In this document: piece after piece, positions 1 through 11,840 of the stretch
Position numbering within the stretch: position 1 is the stretch's first letter
Layout: every line of letters starts with the position of its first letter
NCBI RefSeq assembly: GCF_018143015.1
Contig: NC_054740.1
Location: forward strand, 72,623,856 to 72,687,855
Reading direction: 5' to 3'
DNA length: 64,000 nt
Origin: Lytechinus variegatus
Lineage: Eukaryota > Echinodermata > Echinoidea > Temnopleuroida > Toxopneustidae
Program-made: the position numbers and the translations under genes
The notes under the pieces: generated by a model
What the model saw: the letters and a program-made list of their open reading frames with translations, nothing else
Databases searched by the model: none
What the model was told of the DNA's origin: nothing

Positions 1-1113
1 ATTTCAAAATTCTGTGTAGAAGTTTTGAATGAATCGCCTCCAAAACAAGAAAAGAAGGACTACATGCTTAATACCAATGTTTTGAATTTGAGAATGAGAA
101 TTTCAATGATGATAAAACAAAACAACGAAACTCAAGTCAAACCTGCATGCAGGGTTGCATATTATTATGTATGCTATGTTAAACAGCTTTAAAAATATTT
201 CAAACCATGCATGCATTCCAAGCAATTTTCTGTTATTTGTTGCCTTTAAAACTAGGGGGAGGTGCTATTTTAACAAAATGTAAAATATCAAACTTTCATC
301 ATGGTATGAAAATGGCCTTTAAACAGGACTGGTAACCATCCACAATATTTTTCAAAATATATATTTTTTTTACCCAAAACTAGTATTTTGTCAAAATTCC
401 CAACCCTAAATACCTAATACCATTTTAACCCCCAAAACCAAACGCTTTGTAGTATTTCATAACAAGATAAATACAGGCTGTTTGAAGATGTCAAAGTATT
501 ATTCCTAAAATCTAATGTTTCTTTTTTAATTGGAGTATTATTCAAACCATAGCAATTTATAAATTTGAATCAAATACGTTCTCTAAATAAGGAGGCTTGC
601 AGCTACAGTAATTAGTTGATAGGAATTTAAAACTGCACAGTATTTTTGGTTTGACGGCTGAAAAGTTTGTGGACAGCGTGACTTTCCACAAACCGCATCA
701 TAAACAAATAAAAAAAATGATAGCTGGTGGGCTCAGATGCTCAAGGGACTATTCACAGCAAAAATGGGTTTTACTTTAAACTGCAAGTAGCAGAGGGAAA
801 ATACCTTCTTTTGCCAAACTCATTCTACTGGGAAAACCATCATCTGGTTGACCAGCCAAACATGTCAACAACTCGTTTTCAAGCCCCAGATCTTAGGCAA
901 GCCACACACAAGCAGGCAAGACAGGCAGGCAGGCAGGCAGGCACTAGGCAGGCTGGCATACCCATGTGAGAGAGATAAGCCAAGTTCACAAGGTTCACAG
1001 GGTCACTTTGAGTCTGACTGGAGGTCTGTACATGTACATGTATGTATGCTGCATGCCAAGTACATAGAGTCAAATCATGGTTCATGTTGAAGTTTGAAAG
1101 CATTAGGGTTTTC
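1..1113. other. No gene seen; AT-rich noncoding DNA
   Basis: I see no coding signal here. The short open frames around 727-1115 overlap one another on both strands and run through a (GGCA)n microsatellite at about 920-950, so I treat them as chance. The stretch has scattered TACATGTA-type motifs and nothing else I can name. Confidence 0.5.
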
Positions 1114-1310
1114 AACCAGCTATTTAAGCCTAGTTCTAGACGATTTCAATTGATTCCTATCCTGTCGTATCGTACTATCCCGAACCTGGTTCTCCGATTT
1201 GCGCGCTCACTTGGATAGGGCGCATGCATGCGCGAACAAGATACATGTAGTACGATACGACGTAGAATAGGAATCAATAGAAATCGTCTAGAACTAGACT
1301 AACCAGCTAT
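1114..1310. mobile_element. MITE of about 177 bp with long inverted arms
   Basis: Two arms of about 47 bp mirror each other: TAGTTCTAGACGATTTC near 1131 and GAAATCGTCTAGAACTA near 1281. Both arms continue through GATTCCTAT and CGTATCGTACTA. A 10-bp direct repeat, AACCAGCTAT, stands at 1114-1123 and 1301-1310 and looks like a target-site duplication. The loop of about 80 bp holds GCGCGC and GCATGCATGC runs. There is no coding capacity. It is a non-autonomous DNA element; I cannot assign the superfamily. Confidence 0.75.
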
Positions 1311-3133
1311 ACAGGGGAGCATTTCATCAACATTTCTGTCCGACATGTTGTCAGATCTGACAACTTTCCTTCACTTTGATTGGATGAGAAGCACTGTTAC
1401 TACGGTAACTCCAGGGAGAAACAGTAATTGTCGGATAAAGCGTCCGACAAGTCCTCTCATGAAACGCTCCCAGGTAGACAGACGCTACTCGACCCATGGG
1501 TTAACACTTTTACTACAAACAAGGCATTTTGACCATGCATGGTTTATACATGTAACAATCTATATGATCATGAATACAATTTTCATTCATCCTCTTAATT
1601 TCATCATAATTCCTCTTAAACTTCGACATCAAATATGTATTGGTCTTAAATTTCCATTTGATGGATCAGGGTCCTTTATAGTACTGCAACTTAAAAAAAA
1701 TTCAAGTATAAATAATGTCTCTGATACGTGCGTTATATTTATCGGTGGAAAATCAAGTTGTTTGAGATAAATACCAGTTGTGGTAATGTTTTCGATATGA
1801 GTTCAAATAGAATCCAATGAAATCGCCACCAAAGTGTTTGGATAGTATGAATAAAAAAATATGTGCCAAATAGCTCTGGAAGAAAATGCTTAATTACTGA
1901 GAAAAAACATGGAATTCCATCAAATGTCAGATATTTTTTGAAGCAATATTAATACACTGTCCCACATATGCTTTTCTGTGTTAGTGATCATCAGAATTAT
2001 TGATTTTGAGTTAAGATTTCATGATTTTTTTAAACAAAGATAAGGTTACATACATGTATATGTAAGTACCAGATCTAGATGCATTATAATATTTTGAAAA
2101 TCATCCTTGATTTAAAAGACTTTCTTCTGAAATAATTGTTTGCTGCAATTACTGTCTTTCAATAGTTGCCTTTTGATAGTTGTGTTTGATTGCAGCTCTT
2201 TCTGCGAAAGGGCCCCTGCGGTATTCATTACTCATTCACTGCTTCTACATAGATTTATAATATTAGAACCCCCTCAATGATTTAAAAGAAAATGTTTGAG
2301 GATCCAATCACTTTTTCTGGATTTATGATACTGGTAACCATTCCGTGGTTCTTGATTATTTAAGGTCCATTCTATGGATCCGGATTTAATAAATTACATT
2401 CTTGAAGTCCTTATTCTGATCTACAAATGAGACTAAACTTGATTTCATAATTAAGCTTTATTTATAATTTTCTTCTCACTTTTTTTTTGGGGGGGGGGGG
2501 GTAGAGAATCCCTTCAATTTCTTCTAGATTCTTAAAGCCTCTCCTAGTTCAAAATCAAATACCCCTCACTCTTCTGGTTTGTCTTGAAGGTTGTATATAA
2601 TATGCCCCCAAACACTGTTTATAGTTTTGATGGAATGAAATGAAAGGGGTGCTACAATATCAGGGCTCTGTGTCTTCAAAATGTGTTTTTGTCATGGCTT
2701 ACACTGGTTTACCTGTATCCCAATGTCTGTGTGATTTTACTCCCATATCCAGCCTGACATTCAACTGAGAGCACCCTTGGGGAACTCCTTCAGGGTTAGC
2801 TTTTCACTTCAGACCCCATACTTCGCACCAAAGATGGTAAACAGGATTGCAACAAACATCTCCTGCAGTAGTCTGACTATTCAGACATTATTCAGTTAAA
2901 TTAGACTTTAATAGTCTGAGCCACATCGGATATCTTTCTTTCTGGATTCAATGGCGTCTATACCAGACGGATTGTGATTAAGGGTTCTCGTAAACTTGAA
3001 TATCATCAAGAGCCATGGATTTTATTTCATGTTCCTGAATTAAAAGGACTAAAATTCTGTACACTGGGCAAATTCAAGATAACTCATCCACACATACATG
3101 TACTCTCACATCATGTCTTTAGTGGACAAGCTT
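1311..3133. other. No gene seen
   Basis: The 141-residue open frame at 1345-1770 has no recognisable domain and a composition typical of noncoding DNA. A poly(G) run near 2488-2502 resembles those inside the hAT-like elements further on, but I see no paired ends here. Confidence 0.4.
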
Positions 3134-3500
3134 AAAGGACAAGTCCACCCCAACAAAAACTTGATTTGAATAAAAAAAGAAAAATTCAACAAGCATAACA
3201 CTGAAAATTTTATCAAAATCGGATGTAAAATAAGAAAGTTATGACATTTTAAAGTTTCGCTTCATTTCACAAAAAAGTTATATGAACGAGCCAGTTACAT
3301 CCAAATGAGAGGGTCGATGATGTCATTCACTCACTATTTCTTTTGTTTTTTATTGTTTGAAATATTTTGATTTTCTCGTCATGTAAAATGAAGTTTCATT
3401 CCTCCCTGAACATGTGGAATTCCATTATTTTAACATTTTGTGCTTCTGGCAAGGAGGTCCTAATCGTGAAATTCGTAAAAATTTATATATTGTATAGGTT
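3134..3500. repeat. Interspersed repeat starting AAAGGACAAGTCCACCCC
   Basis: The segment begins with the short palindrome GGACAAGTCC and continues through AACACTGAAAATTTTATC and AAGAAAGTTATGACATTT. This resembles a dispersed repeat I associate with echinoderm genomes. I cannot see a matching terminal inverted repeat, so the right edge is approximate. The family assignment comes from memory of such repeats and not from a search. Confidence 0.45.
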
Positions 3501-4900
3501 ACCACCAGTCTTGCAATAAAGTACCGGTAGTGTTCACCTACGCTGTGTTGAGAGTGAAGTTGTGTGTACACTAACTTTATCATTAAGCAGCTTTACAAAA
3601 AAGTACATGTCCATGAAGAAACATCACCACGATGCTGTCCTCAGCAAACCATTTTTTTTATTGCTCGCAATAACTGGGTGTGTGGTGAAGACAACCCAGC
3701 ACACAGGAAATAATCAATTCAAACAACAATCCCAGCAAGCACTTCCTCTCCGTCCCATTTCAGGATGTGTTTACACAAACAACTTTAGGCCTACATGCCC
3801 ACACAGCACCTGCCCACTCTGACTCTGTACAATTTGAGCAGAAAAATAGATGATACATGTCATACATGTATATATGTTCATTTGGTCTTTGTCTACGAGC
3901 AACTGGTCTACTTCCATTACACTTCGACTAAACTCATTTTATAATCTACTTGCTGTTGGTCTATCAAGTCCAATTCTCATTAAGTAAACACCCAGTTGGT
4001 CTAATTTCCTATTTGTCTATAAATGTACTTGGCCAAAATGCAAATTACAGCTCATAAACAGTTAGACCAAAACAGATACATGTATATTGAACAGAATGGC
4101 GTGGCCTAGCTGGAAGTTAGACAAAATGATGAGCAGATGACCTGGTTTGTAAACCATGCAGGAGGAGACCAAATTAAAAGTGCACAAAAGAGGGTAAAGA
4201 GTTCTACAGACCAATCAGAAATTTATCATTTTATGAGCCGAAACTATGTAGTGAAAGGTACATTCAACAAGGAAAATGTACTCTTTTAGCCACTATAATT
4301 TGCATATTAAAACAACAAACTAATGAACTAGAGCATTCAAGTCAACAGTGTCAACAGTCAACACTAACATACACGTAGACAAGGAAAATGTGAAAAACAT
4401 AGAAAAAGTACAATTGTTTCTTTTTTTCTCCTGTTTTCACCCATACTGGCAAGCAATGTGGAGTACTATAACAAATATGCCTAGCAATGAGAAAGTCCAC
4501 TCTAGATTCTGGTGTTGTTTGTTTGTATTATGTTTGTGTTTGTTTGCTTTTCTTGGGGGTAGAGCAGAAAGCTACAATGTTCTACAATAGCCTGCAAACA
4601 ATAACTACACAGTTGATAAGAAAACTGAACACACAGGCAAATACATGTGCATACTTTATAGAAGAATACATGTAAAGTCTACACAAATGATGAATTTTAT
4701 GACGGTTTTTTGTGTGACTTGTACAGTGTATACTATTTTGTCAATCACTTCAGGAGTATCAAAACTTATCATAAAGAAAATATATATACCGTACAACAAC
4801 ATGTATATTGGTCTCACCAATCTAACATTTTTCAGCATTTCACAAATAATTGCATAGATTTCAATTCTGCCAGTAATGCTTAAAAAAAGTAGGGCCTACC
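3501..4900. other. No gene seen
   Basis: Only short open frames without domains are present. The region is AT-rich with simple motifs such as GTCAACAGT repeated near 4340-4365. Confidence 0.4.
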
Positions 4901-4904
4901 CGTA

Positions 4905-5190
4905 ACAAAAACGATTAATAACTCAGTTGGCACTTGGCAGAGCAGAGGTCTCGCAATCCAGGAGATCTAGTGCAGGTTCAAAACCCAAGTCAGTGTGCTC
5001 GTGAGCCATGACCCCTTTGGTATTTAAAAGGATAACCAGTCCCCTTCAGAAGAGCCTAGTATGCTGTGCAAACCCTTCACTCGAGTTAAGGGTCTGAATG
5101 TGCAGCCTACTCATGCCTTGTGTACTGAAGGCCCTCTCCAGCAAGTTTTGTATGTGCTAGTCTTTAAGTGGAGACACACTTGCTGATCAA
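4905..5190 (+). mobile_element. tRNA-derived SINE, degenerate
   Basis: At about 4922-4990 there is a tRNA-like head. CTCAGTTGGCA and GGCAGAGCAGAGGTCTCGCA resemble an A-box/D-arm and anticodon arm, and GGTTCAAAACCC is a clear B-box/T-arm. A non-tRNA body follows with no further structure that I recognise. Pairing in the acceptor arm is poor, so it is a SINE relic and not a tRNA gene. Confidence 0.6.
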
Positions 5191-5309
5191 AGTTACTAAC
5201 AGGGTACATTAAGCCATACATGTAGGTCCTCTACAGTGTATGTGAACTTTATATCAAACATCCTTTATTGGCAGAATCTAATTTCGAACTAATAAATTAC
5301 CACAGGGAA

Positions 5310-5350
5310 ATGTAGGCCTACATGTACACTGTGTACATGTAGGCCTACAT
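5310..5350. repeat. Perfect 41-bp inverted repeat of GTAGGCCTAC/TACATGTA motifs
   Basis: Two 20-nt arms, 5310-5329 and 5331-5350, are exact reverse complements around a single T. Each arm is itself built from the palindromic words TAGGCCTA and TACATGTA, both very common in this window. It could extrude as a hairpin. I see no flanking duplication to show it is mobile. Confidence 0.85.
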
Positions 5351-7138
5351 GTGCATGCAAAGTGAACATACATGTACATGTATTTAATAGCCATCACCCT
5401 CGCATCCCCCAGAAAAAATGAAATAAAAAATAACAATATTCAAAAATAAATTAATGACTAATAAATTATAAATGATGTACAAATTTATAAATAAACAAAG
5501 AAAAAATACACACAATACATGTATTGCAACAAATCAAACCCCCAAAACAACAAAAAAGAATAAACATCAAATAATATTTCTGCCCATGGGTCATAGTGCA
5601 CTATTAGAACATCTCTCATTTTAAAGTAGCTCTTAATATGAAAGATTTTTTATCGCATTGCAAACACAACACAAAGAAATGAATGTTTTTTAATGGTGTA
5701 AAAATATGAACACATGTCTGGCAAAGACAAGTCATCTCTTCTTGTGGCAAACCAAAGAGAAAGTTGGTCTAATTTGAATAAAGTGGAATCTGTTCCATCC
5801 ATGTGACTCCCTGCTGAGTCAGAACACAACAATTCTTGTGAGTGAATGGTGATAGAAATGAGAAAATCATATGACCAAACTCAATCTGTGATATTCATCA
5901 TGCATTACCAGTGACTGTGAGTACCAGTCCTGAGCACTGTCAGTAACGTCATAGAACCTTTTCAGAATAAAACGTAAATTCAGATTCCTAGCTAGCCTAA
6001 ATGTATGTACATCCATGTAGAGACTACATGTACATGTACACCTTTTGCCTACAATCAAGGAGCTCCTTGCTACAATGTACATGTACAGATGCCTTTGGTC
6101 TGATGCTAAAATGCAAAAGTCCACAATGTTGTGAGTCTGCGAAAGGAACCACCACCGATACACAACCTGGTCTTCCGTTTGCTTTCTCATTTTTTTTTCG
6201 ACCAGGATCAGGCGTGGATCCAGGGCGGCGGGGGGGGGGGTGGAATTTGAAAAATGCCACATGCAGAAAGTGCAGCAGAATGCATTAAATGCCTTTTTTT
6301 TTCTTGTAAAAGTTTTTGGGGACGAAATGTTAATCCATTTTAGCTGATAACCATTTTCTTTTGCTAGTAAATATTCTGGCACATTCACATCCCGTTTGAA
6401 TTCTGACTTTTGATCTGCGCCTAAGGACTAGGTACAGGTTTTTCTTGCGGAAAACTGCCACCGGACATTGTTGATTTTACAAAGAAAACAACAACTATAA
6501 ATGCAAGACCGGAGTGTAAAGGCTATGAAGTAGCCACTTTTAGTAGTCTCTTGTATCAGACATATTACTGACATTCCACATACATTGTAACAGCACAAAA
6601 CTCAAAGGCAATGAAAAAAGCTGTAGCCTCCGCCTACATTGTAGATATCCTCATACAGACTTTGAAGGCAAAAGGTACATGTACAATGTAGGCCTTTAAT
6701 ATGAACTTGAAGAAATACCCGAAACGGTGAGCAGGAATGAAGACCTGTGTTTAGGGTTTCACACATCCCCAAAGGCAAAATCTTTTAGAGGAACCAGGCT
6801 AGATAAATGCCTGGTCCCACTGGGCAACGGACACAAAACATATTCATAACGGATACTGCGGACAAGCAAAATTTCAAGGTGGCTCCATAAGTTTTCATCT
6901 GCTCCAGACAATGGACAAAATGGGTGAACAATGGAATCACAGCAGATGGATGCTCGATGGATGTAGAGCGTATAAAACACGTAGGCCTACAGTGTATGCA
7001 AAGAGTAATTTTTTGTACACAAGGGATACGTAAATGGGTGGCAAGATTCTTTTTCATTAAAATTACATCCTCTCTGCATCCCTAGAGTGCAGTAGGATCA
7101 AGCCTTCACGGACATTGTAAAACCCACATACATATTAA
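5351..7138. other. No gene seen; MITE-like GGATCC/poly(G) piece at about 6210-6245
   Basis: The 173-residue minus frame at 5867-6388 and its plus-strand partner overlap a poly(G) tract next to GTGGATCCAGGGCGG. That motif recurs in this window at the ends of hAT-like elements. Neither frame shows a domain. The rest is ordinary noncoding DNA. Confidence 0.4.
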
Positions 7139-7691
7139 TACCCTTTTTACACAGGCTAAAATTTCCTTAACCCCGTACTATAGGTGGGGCTAAATTGCCA
7201 TTTAGCCCCACCTATAGTATGGGGTTAAGCTTAGCCCACTTTCTTTTTACACAGCATTTTTGCAAAGTGGGCTAACCCCACCTTTAGTACGGGATTATTT
7301 GGCCCTGCAAAAAAGCAGGGTTATCCCAGCAATTGCGGTGCTAAGAGCGATAGTACGGGATTAAGATCGCTAGTGTAAAACGAAAGTGGGCTAAGCTTAA
7401 CCCCGTACTATAGGTGGGGCTAAGTAGCAATTTAGCCCCACCTATAGTACGGGGTTAAGGAAATTTTAGCGTGTGTAAAAAGTGTACGAGTGAAGTACTT
7501 GTACTACGAATGATCGACAAAAACCACTAGTCCGGGGTTAGCGAGTTTCGTGTGTAAAAAGCAAGCATTCCTTATCCGGGGTTAGCAATAACAATTTGGC
7601 ATGTGTGAAAAGGAAAAAAAATAGTACGGGGTTAAGGATAGTACGGGGTTAGTGATAGTCCGGGTTAAGAAAATCCTGTGTAAAAAGGGTA
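7139..7691. mobile_element. MITE of 549 bp, TA target site, CCCTTTTTACACAGG ends
   Basis: The left end CCCTTTTTACACAGG (7141) and right end CCTGTGTAAAAAGGG (to 7689) are exact inverse complements, flanked by TA on both sides (7139-7140, 7690-7691). The interior is a stack of shorter inverted repeats. The word AACCCCGTACTATAGG and its complement recur at about 7170, 7205, 7400 and 7440, and the motif GTACGGGGTTA repeats toward the right end. No open frame is credible. The TA duplication suits a Tc1/mariner- or Harbinger-like non-autonomous element. Confidence 0.85.
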
Positions 7692-10600
7692 CATGTATTA
7701 GATGTACAGTGTATATACACAATGGGCCAAATTCTGAAGTCAGATTTAACTTAGACCACATGTGGTCTAAATCTGTGCTAAAGGTATTTATAGGGAGCAA
7801 AAAATATTTTAAAAATTGTTTCTATTGTATATTTCTTTGTTTAAAATTTTGCTTCCATGATGAAGAAAAATACTTCGAAATATTGAATCTATCATTACCA
7901 GCCAATTATGAACAATTTGGGTGTCATATGAGTTAATAAATTGAATGCGTACTGTTAGGGATTTGTGCCCCAATTGGCTCTCCATAGTTAACCACAACTT
8001 TATAAAACCAGCTAGAGTTCAGAATATGGGCCAATGACTCAAACAATACTAAATACATGACAAACTTTGAGTGAACCTCATAAAAATCTTTGTGTGTGTG
8101 AACACAGCCCTGATAAACATCTGTACCTTAAGCATAGCATTCATACACTTGGAATTTTATCAATCCAGTTTACACCAGAATGTGTACTTCAAGATAGCGG
8201 TATTAACCAGTACCAATAATAACACCTCATCTGCCTTCAGTTCTGTAGATGTCGCCAAGTAACAAAATATGGTATGATTTCAGCCCTTTTATCCTTATTC
8301 CAATACTTCATGTAGCAAATGCATCAACTTCAGTAGTGCACAAAATAGCTGGGTCACAGGTTCTACATTTTTTTTCTTTAATGAGACCAAGAGCCCAATT
8401 GAGTATGTTTGAATCTCAAACTACACAAATCACCTGTGTTCAAATTAATTGATGTTTATAAAATTTATTCCGTAAAATACAAACAACGGTGAAATGTAGA
8501 GTATTTTGTTTTATCATCTCACTAGCATTTAACTATTTTTTTTATTTAAAAAAAATATTAAACCATTCCAATTTCCAAAACTTGTATTTTTAAATCACTG
8601 CCAAATGTTAACCACACTTCCTCTTATTTTTTGTCTACCAAAGTCTCTCACATCATTTGAACATTTTTGGTATCCCCCCCCCCCCCCCCCCGATTATTCT
8701 TTTTTTTTGGCATGGAACCTTTCCTCAAGCATTCAAATTCAAGATAGGCCTACACTGTAAAATTCTGGTTTGTACATAATTTCTGATATCATAGTCAGTT
8801 ACTTGTATTCTATAATCAAAGGTCTTTTTCAAAGTAAATAATTTACAATGCCGAAAGGATATCCCCTGAAAATAACATCACATCACAAAGAATCAATGGA
8901 TACAGGTAGAAAATTTCAATGATTAAATATTACAATTTTTGCGAGAATGATATGGAAGGTACATGTATTCCAGTAATCTCACAAAAATAAAAACCTTCAC
9001 CAATCGATTTAATAAAGGCTTTAAAAAGGGCACATAATATTCCAATTGCAAACTGCATTTATACATATATTGTGAGGGGACAGTGACACTCTAACTATTT
9101 TGCATAAACTCCCCTTTTCAATCAAAATACAGTTGACGGAATTCTAGAGATGTGTACGGGTGTAGCACTTCCTTTTAATTTATAATGGGGAAAACTAAAA
9201 CACTAGAATGAAAATGTGAAGTTTCCAACATCTTTGTCACATGGGTCACCTAGTTCCAATACATTACATGTAGGTCATGGTTTGAACGTAGGTATACCAC
9301 ACAAACCATCATCACTGGGTTAGACATTTTTCAGGACTGCATTATCATATTCACTATGCTTAAAAAAGGATGTGTAGGCCTGTATCCAGGTATGAAGTAC
9401 ATGTAGCACATTTTCACATTACTTTACACCCATCCCCCATCCCCCAGCTCGCTCTCTATCTCTTCTTCTCTCTCTCTCTTTCTTTCTCAATAATTAGTGC
9501 TTGACAGAAATGTACATAAACACTATCCTTTCGGACATTTACACTTTCTCTTTGACCATTCTTTCTTTCTTCATATTTAGCCAGTATTACAGGTGACTAC
9601 GGTATTTTTAAAATCTCAGTACAACCAGCAAAATATTATTTGATTTGGAAACATGTTTTTTTCATATTATAGTCTGAAATAATGCTTTGAGAATCTAACG
9701 CAATTATTCAACTTATCAAGAGTTGAATTAGGCAGAGTCTCAAGTTTCATTGCTCCTTTTTACTTTCAAAGTTTCAAAAATAAATTGGAGGTTCAAACAG
9801 AATATTCAGAAGCTTCAAATTTTTGATGGTGAAAATGGCAATTTTGATATTTCCTCTTTACCACTGGGACTGCATTGCAAATTTATGGATGTTCCTGATT
9901 ATTTTAAGACAAAAAAAGAGAAACTGATGCAAAACAAGTAGGTGGATTAAAAAATTCTCTTATTCTCATCTTCTTTTACTGTGCATTGTGACTATGATGT
10001 AGCATTAAAGAGGACTGAACTCAACTGATAAAGAGAAGATCAGAAGGAAACAGTAGGGATTAAGAGGGAGAGGAGAACAAACAGGAAGAGTGAGAGAGGG
10101 AGATTATGAAAGATGTTCAAAGAGGAAGATGATTGAAAGAATGAGAAGAACAAGAACAGGGAATAACTTTCCTGGTATCGCATCGCTATTTGTTCCACAT
10201 TTTTGAAAGACTGCTAATTGCTATGCATAAATTCTTAGCATTTTTTTACATACAGTAGGACTGTATAATTGTGAGCATTTCTCTTATGCTGTTAACCTTG
10301 ATATTCACATTTCTAAAGCAAAATTATTCCCTGGACTGACGAAGAAAGAAAGAAGGGTAGGCAGAAGATGGAGGAGAATAAATATGAGGAGGGGGATAAA
10401 GTGGAAGTTGAGAAAATGACGATGATGATGATGATGAGGATAATGGTCATCAATTTATAACCTGCAGCAACATGCAATTGGTAGGGCCAAATTATCAAAT
10501 CTAGTAGGAACATCAAAATATGAACATGATTTTTTTTTCTAATTTATCTTTAAAAAATAGGTAAATGACTTTTAATGTGGGTCTGTTTGTGTTACTGTTA

Positions 10601-10799
10601 GTGTTAGTGTTAGGGAGTAAAACTAAATGATGTACCGTAGTAAGGCATTTGATGAGATAAAACAGCTCTAGCTTTATACAGTTACAATACAAGTTACATT
10701 CACAACATAAGACGACAGGGGACCACACACAAAATAGCAAGTAACAACTCAAAGATGCACAGCACAAACCCACGACCACGACCATGCCTCACATGTACA
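7692..10799. other. No gene seen; microsatellites only
   Basis: There are poly(C) near 8676-8692, CT-rich DNA at 9460-9485 and (GAT)n near 10420-10435. Short open frames are AT-rich and domain-free. Confidence 0.4.
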
Positions 10800-10807
10800 C
10801 AGCCACA

Positions 10808-11050
10808 CTATTCATCATTCTCTTCATACACGAATATCAGCTGCTCCAGCCCATTCATCTTCACACAATTTACATGCTTGCGTGGCCGTGTGCGCTGGCG
10901 TACAAACAAGCTATCACACTGCTCGCCTCGATGCGCTGAAACAAACAATCTGAAATCCATCACAAATACCGGGAGTTTCTGTAACTTACAAATAATTTTG
11001 TGGTCCACTTGGTTGAAAATCGATGAAATTTTCAAATATTTATCACCTTC
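10808..11050 (-). CDS. Possible terminal coding exon, product unknown
   Basis: On the minus strand an open frame runs to a stop just after residues FVYEENDE. It can be extended upstream through VFLEEGDKYLKISSIFNQVD without a stop, beyond the first Met. Its amino-acid make-up is balanced (FNQVDHKIICKLQKLPV, FVMDFRLFVSAHRGEQCD), unlike the AT-rich chance frames nearby. Candidate 3' splice sites lie just upstream of about 11050. A separate ATG-led stub reading MASDPQR, ending in a GTGAGA donor, lies near 11129, but its phase does not join this frame directly. I recognise no family. It may be a real last exon, a pseudogene piece or chance. Confidence 0.3.
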   Translation of the reverse strand, partial: EGDKYLKISSIFNQVDHKIICKLQKLPVFVMDFRLFVSAHRGEQCDSLFVRQRTRPRKHVNCVKMNGLEQLIFVYEENDE

Positions 11051-11269
11051 CTCAAGAAATACTGACGACTTCCCAAATACAGCAAAAAATAAGATAAAGA
11101 TGAGGTGTATCTCATTCTCACCGCCGTTGTGGATCAGAGGCCATCAGTCACCAAAAACGTAAATAACAAGTCACAATTTCTGTAGCGCCACCAGCCGTCA
11201 TAATCATTTTAGTGTTTAAATCTATTCTGTATGTATAAATCATTTGGAAGCAAAATAATTAATAGAGTG

Positions 11270-11420
11270 GCCAATACATTTCAAAATTAAGGTCATTTTG
11301 GTCCTTACAAATTTGACGGGCAAAAAAAATGGCTGCGTTTCAAAACGAAGGTCATTTTTGGTCCCAATGAATTTGACAAGCAGAAAAAATGGTTTTATTA
11401 TAAAATGTAGGTCATTTAGA
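11270..11420 (+). repeat. Short tandem repeat, about 60-bp unit, 2-3 copies
   Basis: The block AAGGTCATTTTTGGTCC followed by AATTTGACAAGCA and AAAAAATGG occurs twice in full and once in part, with scattered substitutions. It is a small local tandem duplication with no coding signal. Confidence 0.6.
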
Positions 11421-11499
11421 ATTTATTTTCCAATTTGACACACCTAAAAGATATCCAGGGCAGGGGCACTCACACTAGTACGAGGTTAGTATATACTAT

Positions 11500-11840
11500 A
11501 CTATACATGGGATGCTGCCAATGGAAAAGGTCTCCTCTTGATGGTATTCTCCTCTTTCATGACTTTTTTAAAATATATATAGACCTATATATATTTCCAT
11601 TTCCATTTATGCTCTATATTATACTTTCTGTTGTTGTTTTACGAAGTAAGAATGCCCTTCTGTATAATTGTACTTGATTTGTATTACTTTATATATATGA
11701 TCTCATCTTTGTAAATTTTAAGTGTGGGAGTGTGCGCAACAACCGATGTACTTGAAGAAAGTATTTTTATGACGTTGTTAACTAATGTTATGTACAATGT
11801 TGTGAAAGAAGAAATAAATGAACCAACCAACCAATAATAC
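11500..11840 (+). mobile_element. Possible LINE 3' tail ending AAATAAATGAACCAACCAACC-like
   Basis: A T-rich, UTR-like stretch ends in GAAATAAATGAACCAACCAA followed by a short repeat. This ending is typical of the 3' tails of some non-LTR retrotransposons. No reverse-transcriptase frame is visible upstream, so only a truncated tail would be present. Confidence 0.3.
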
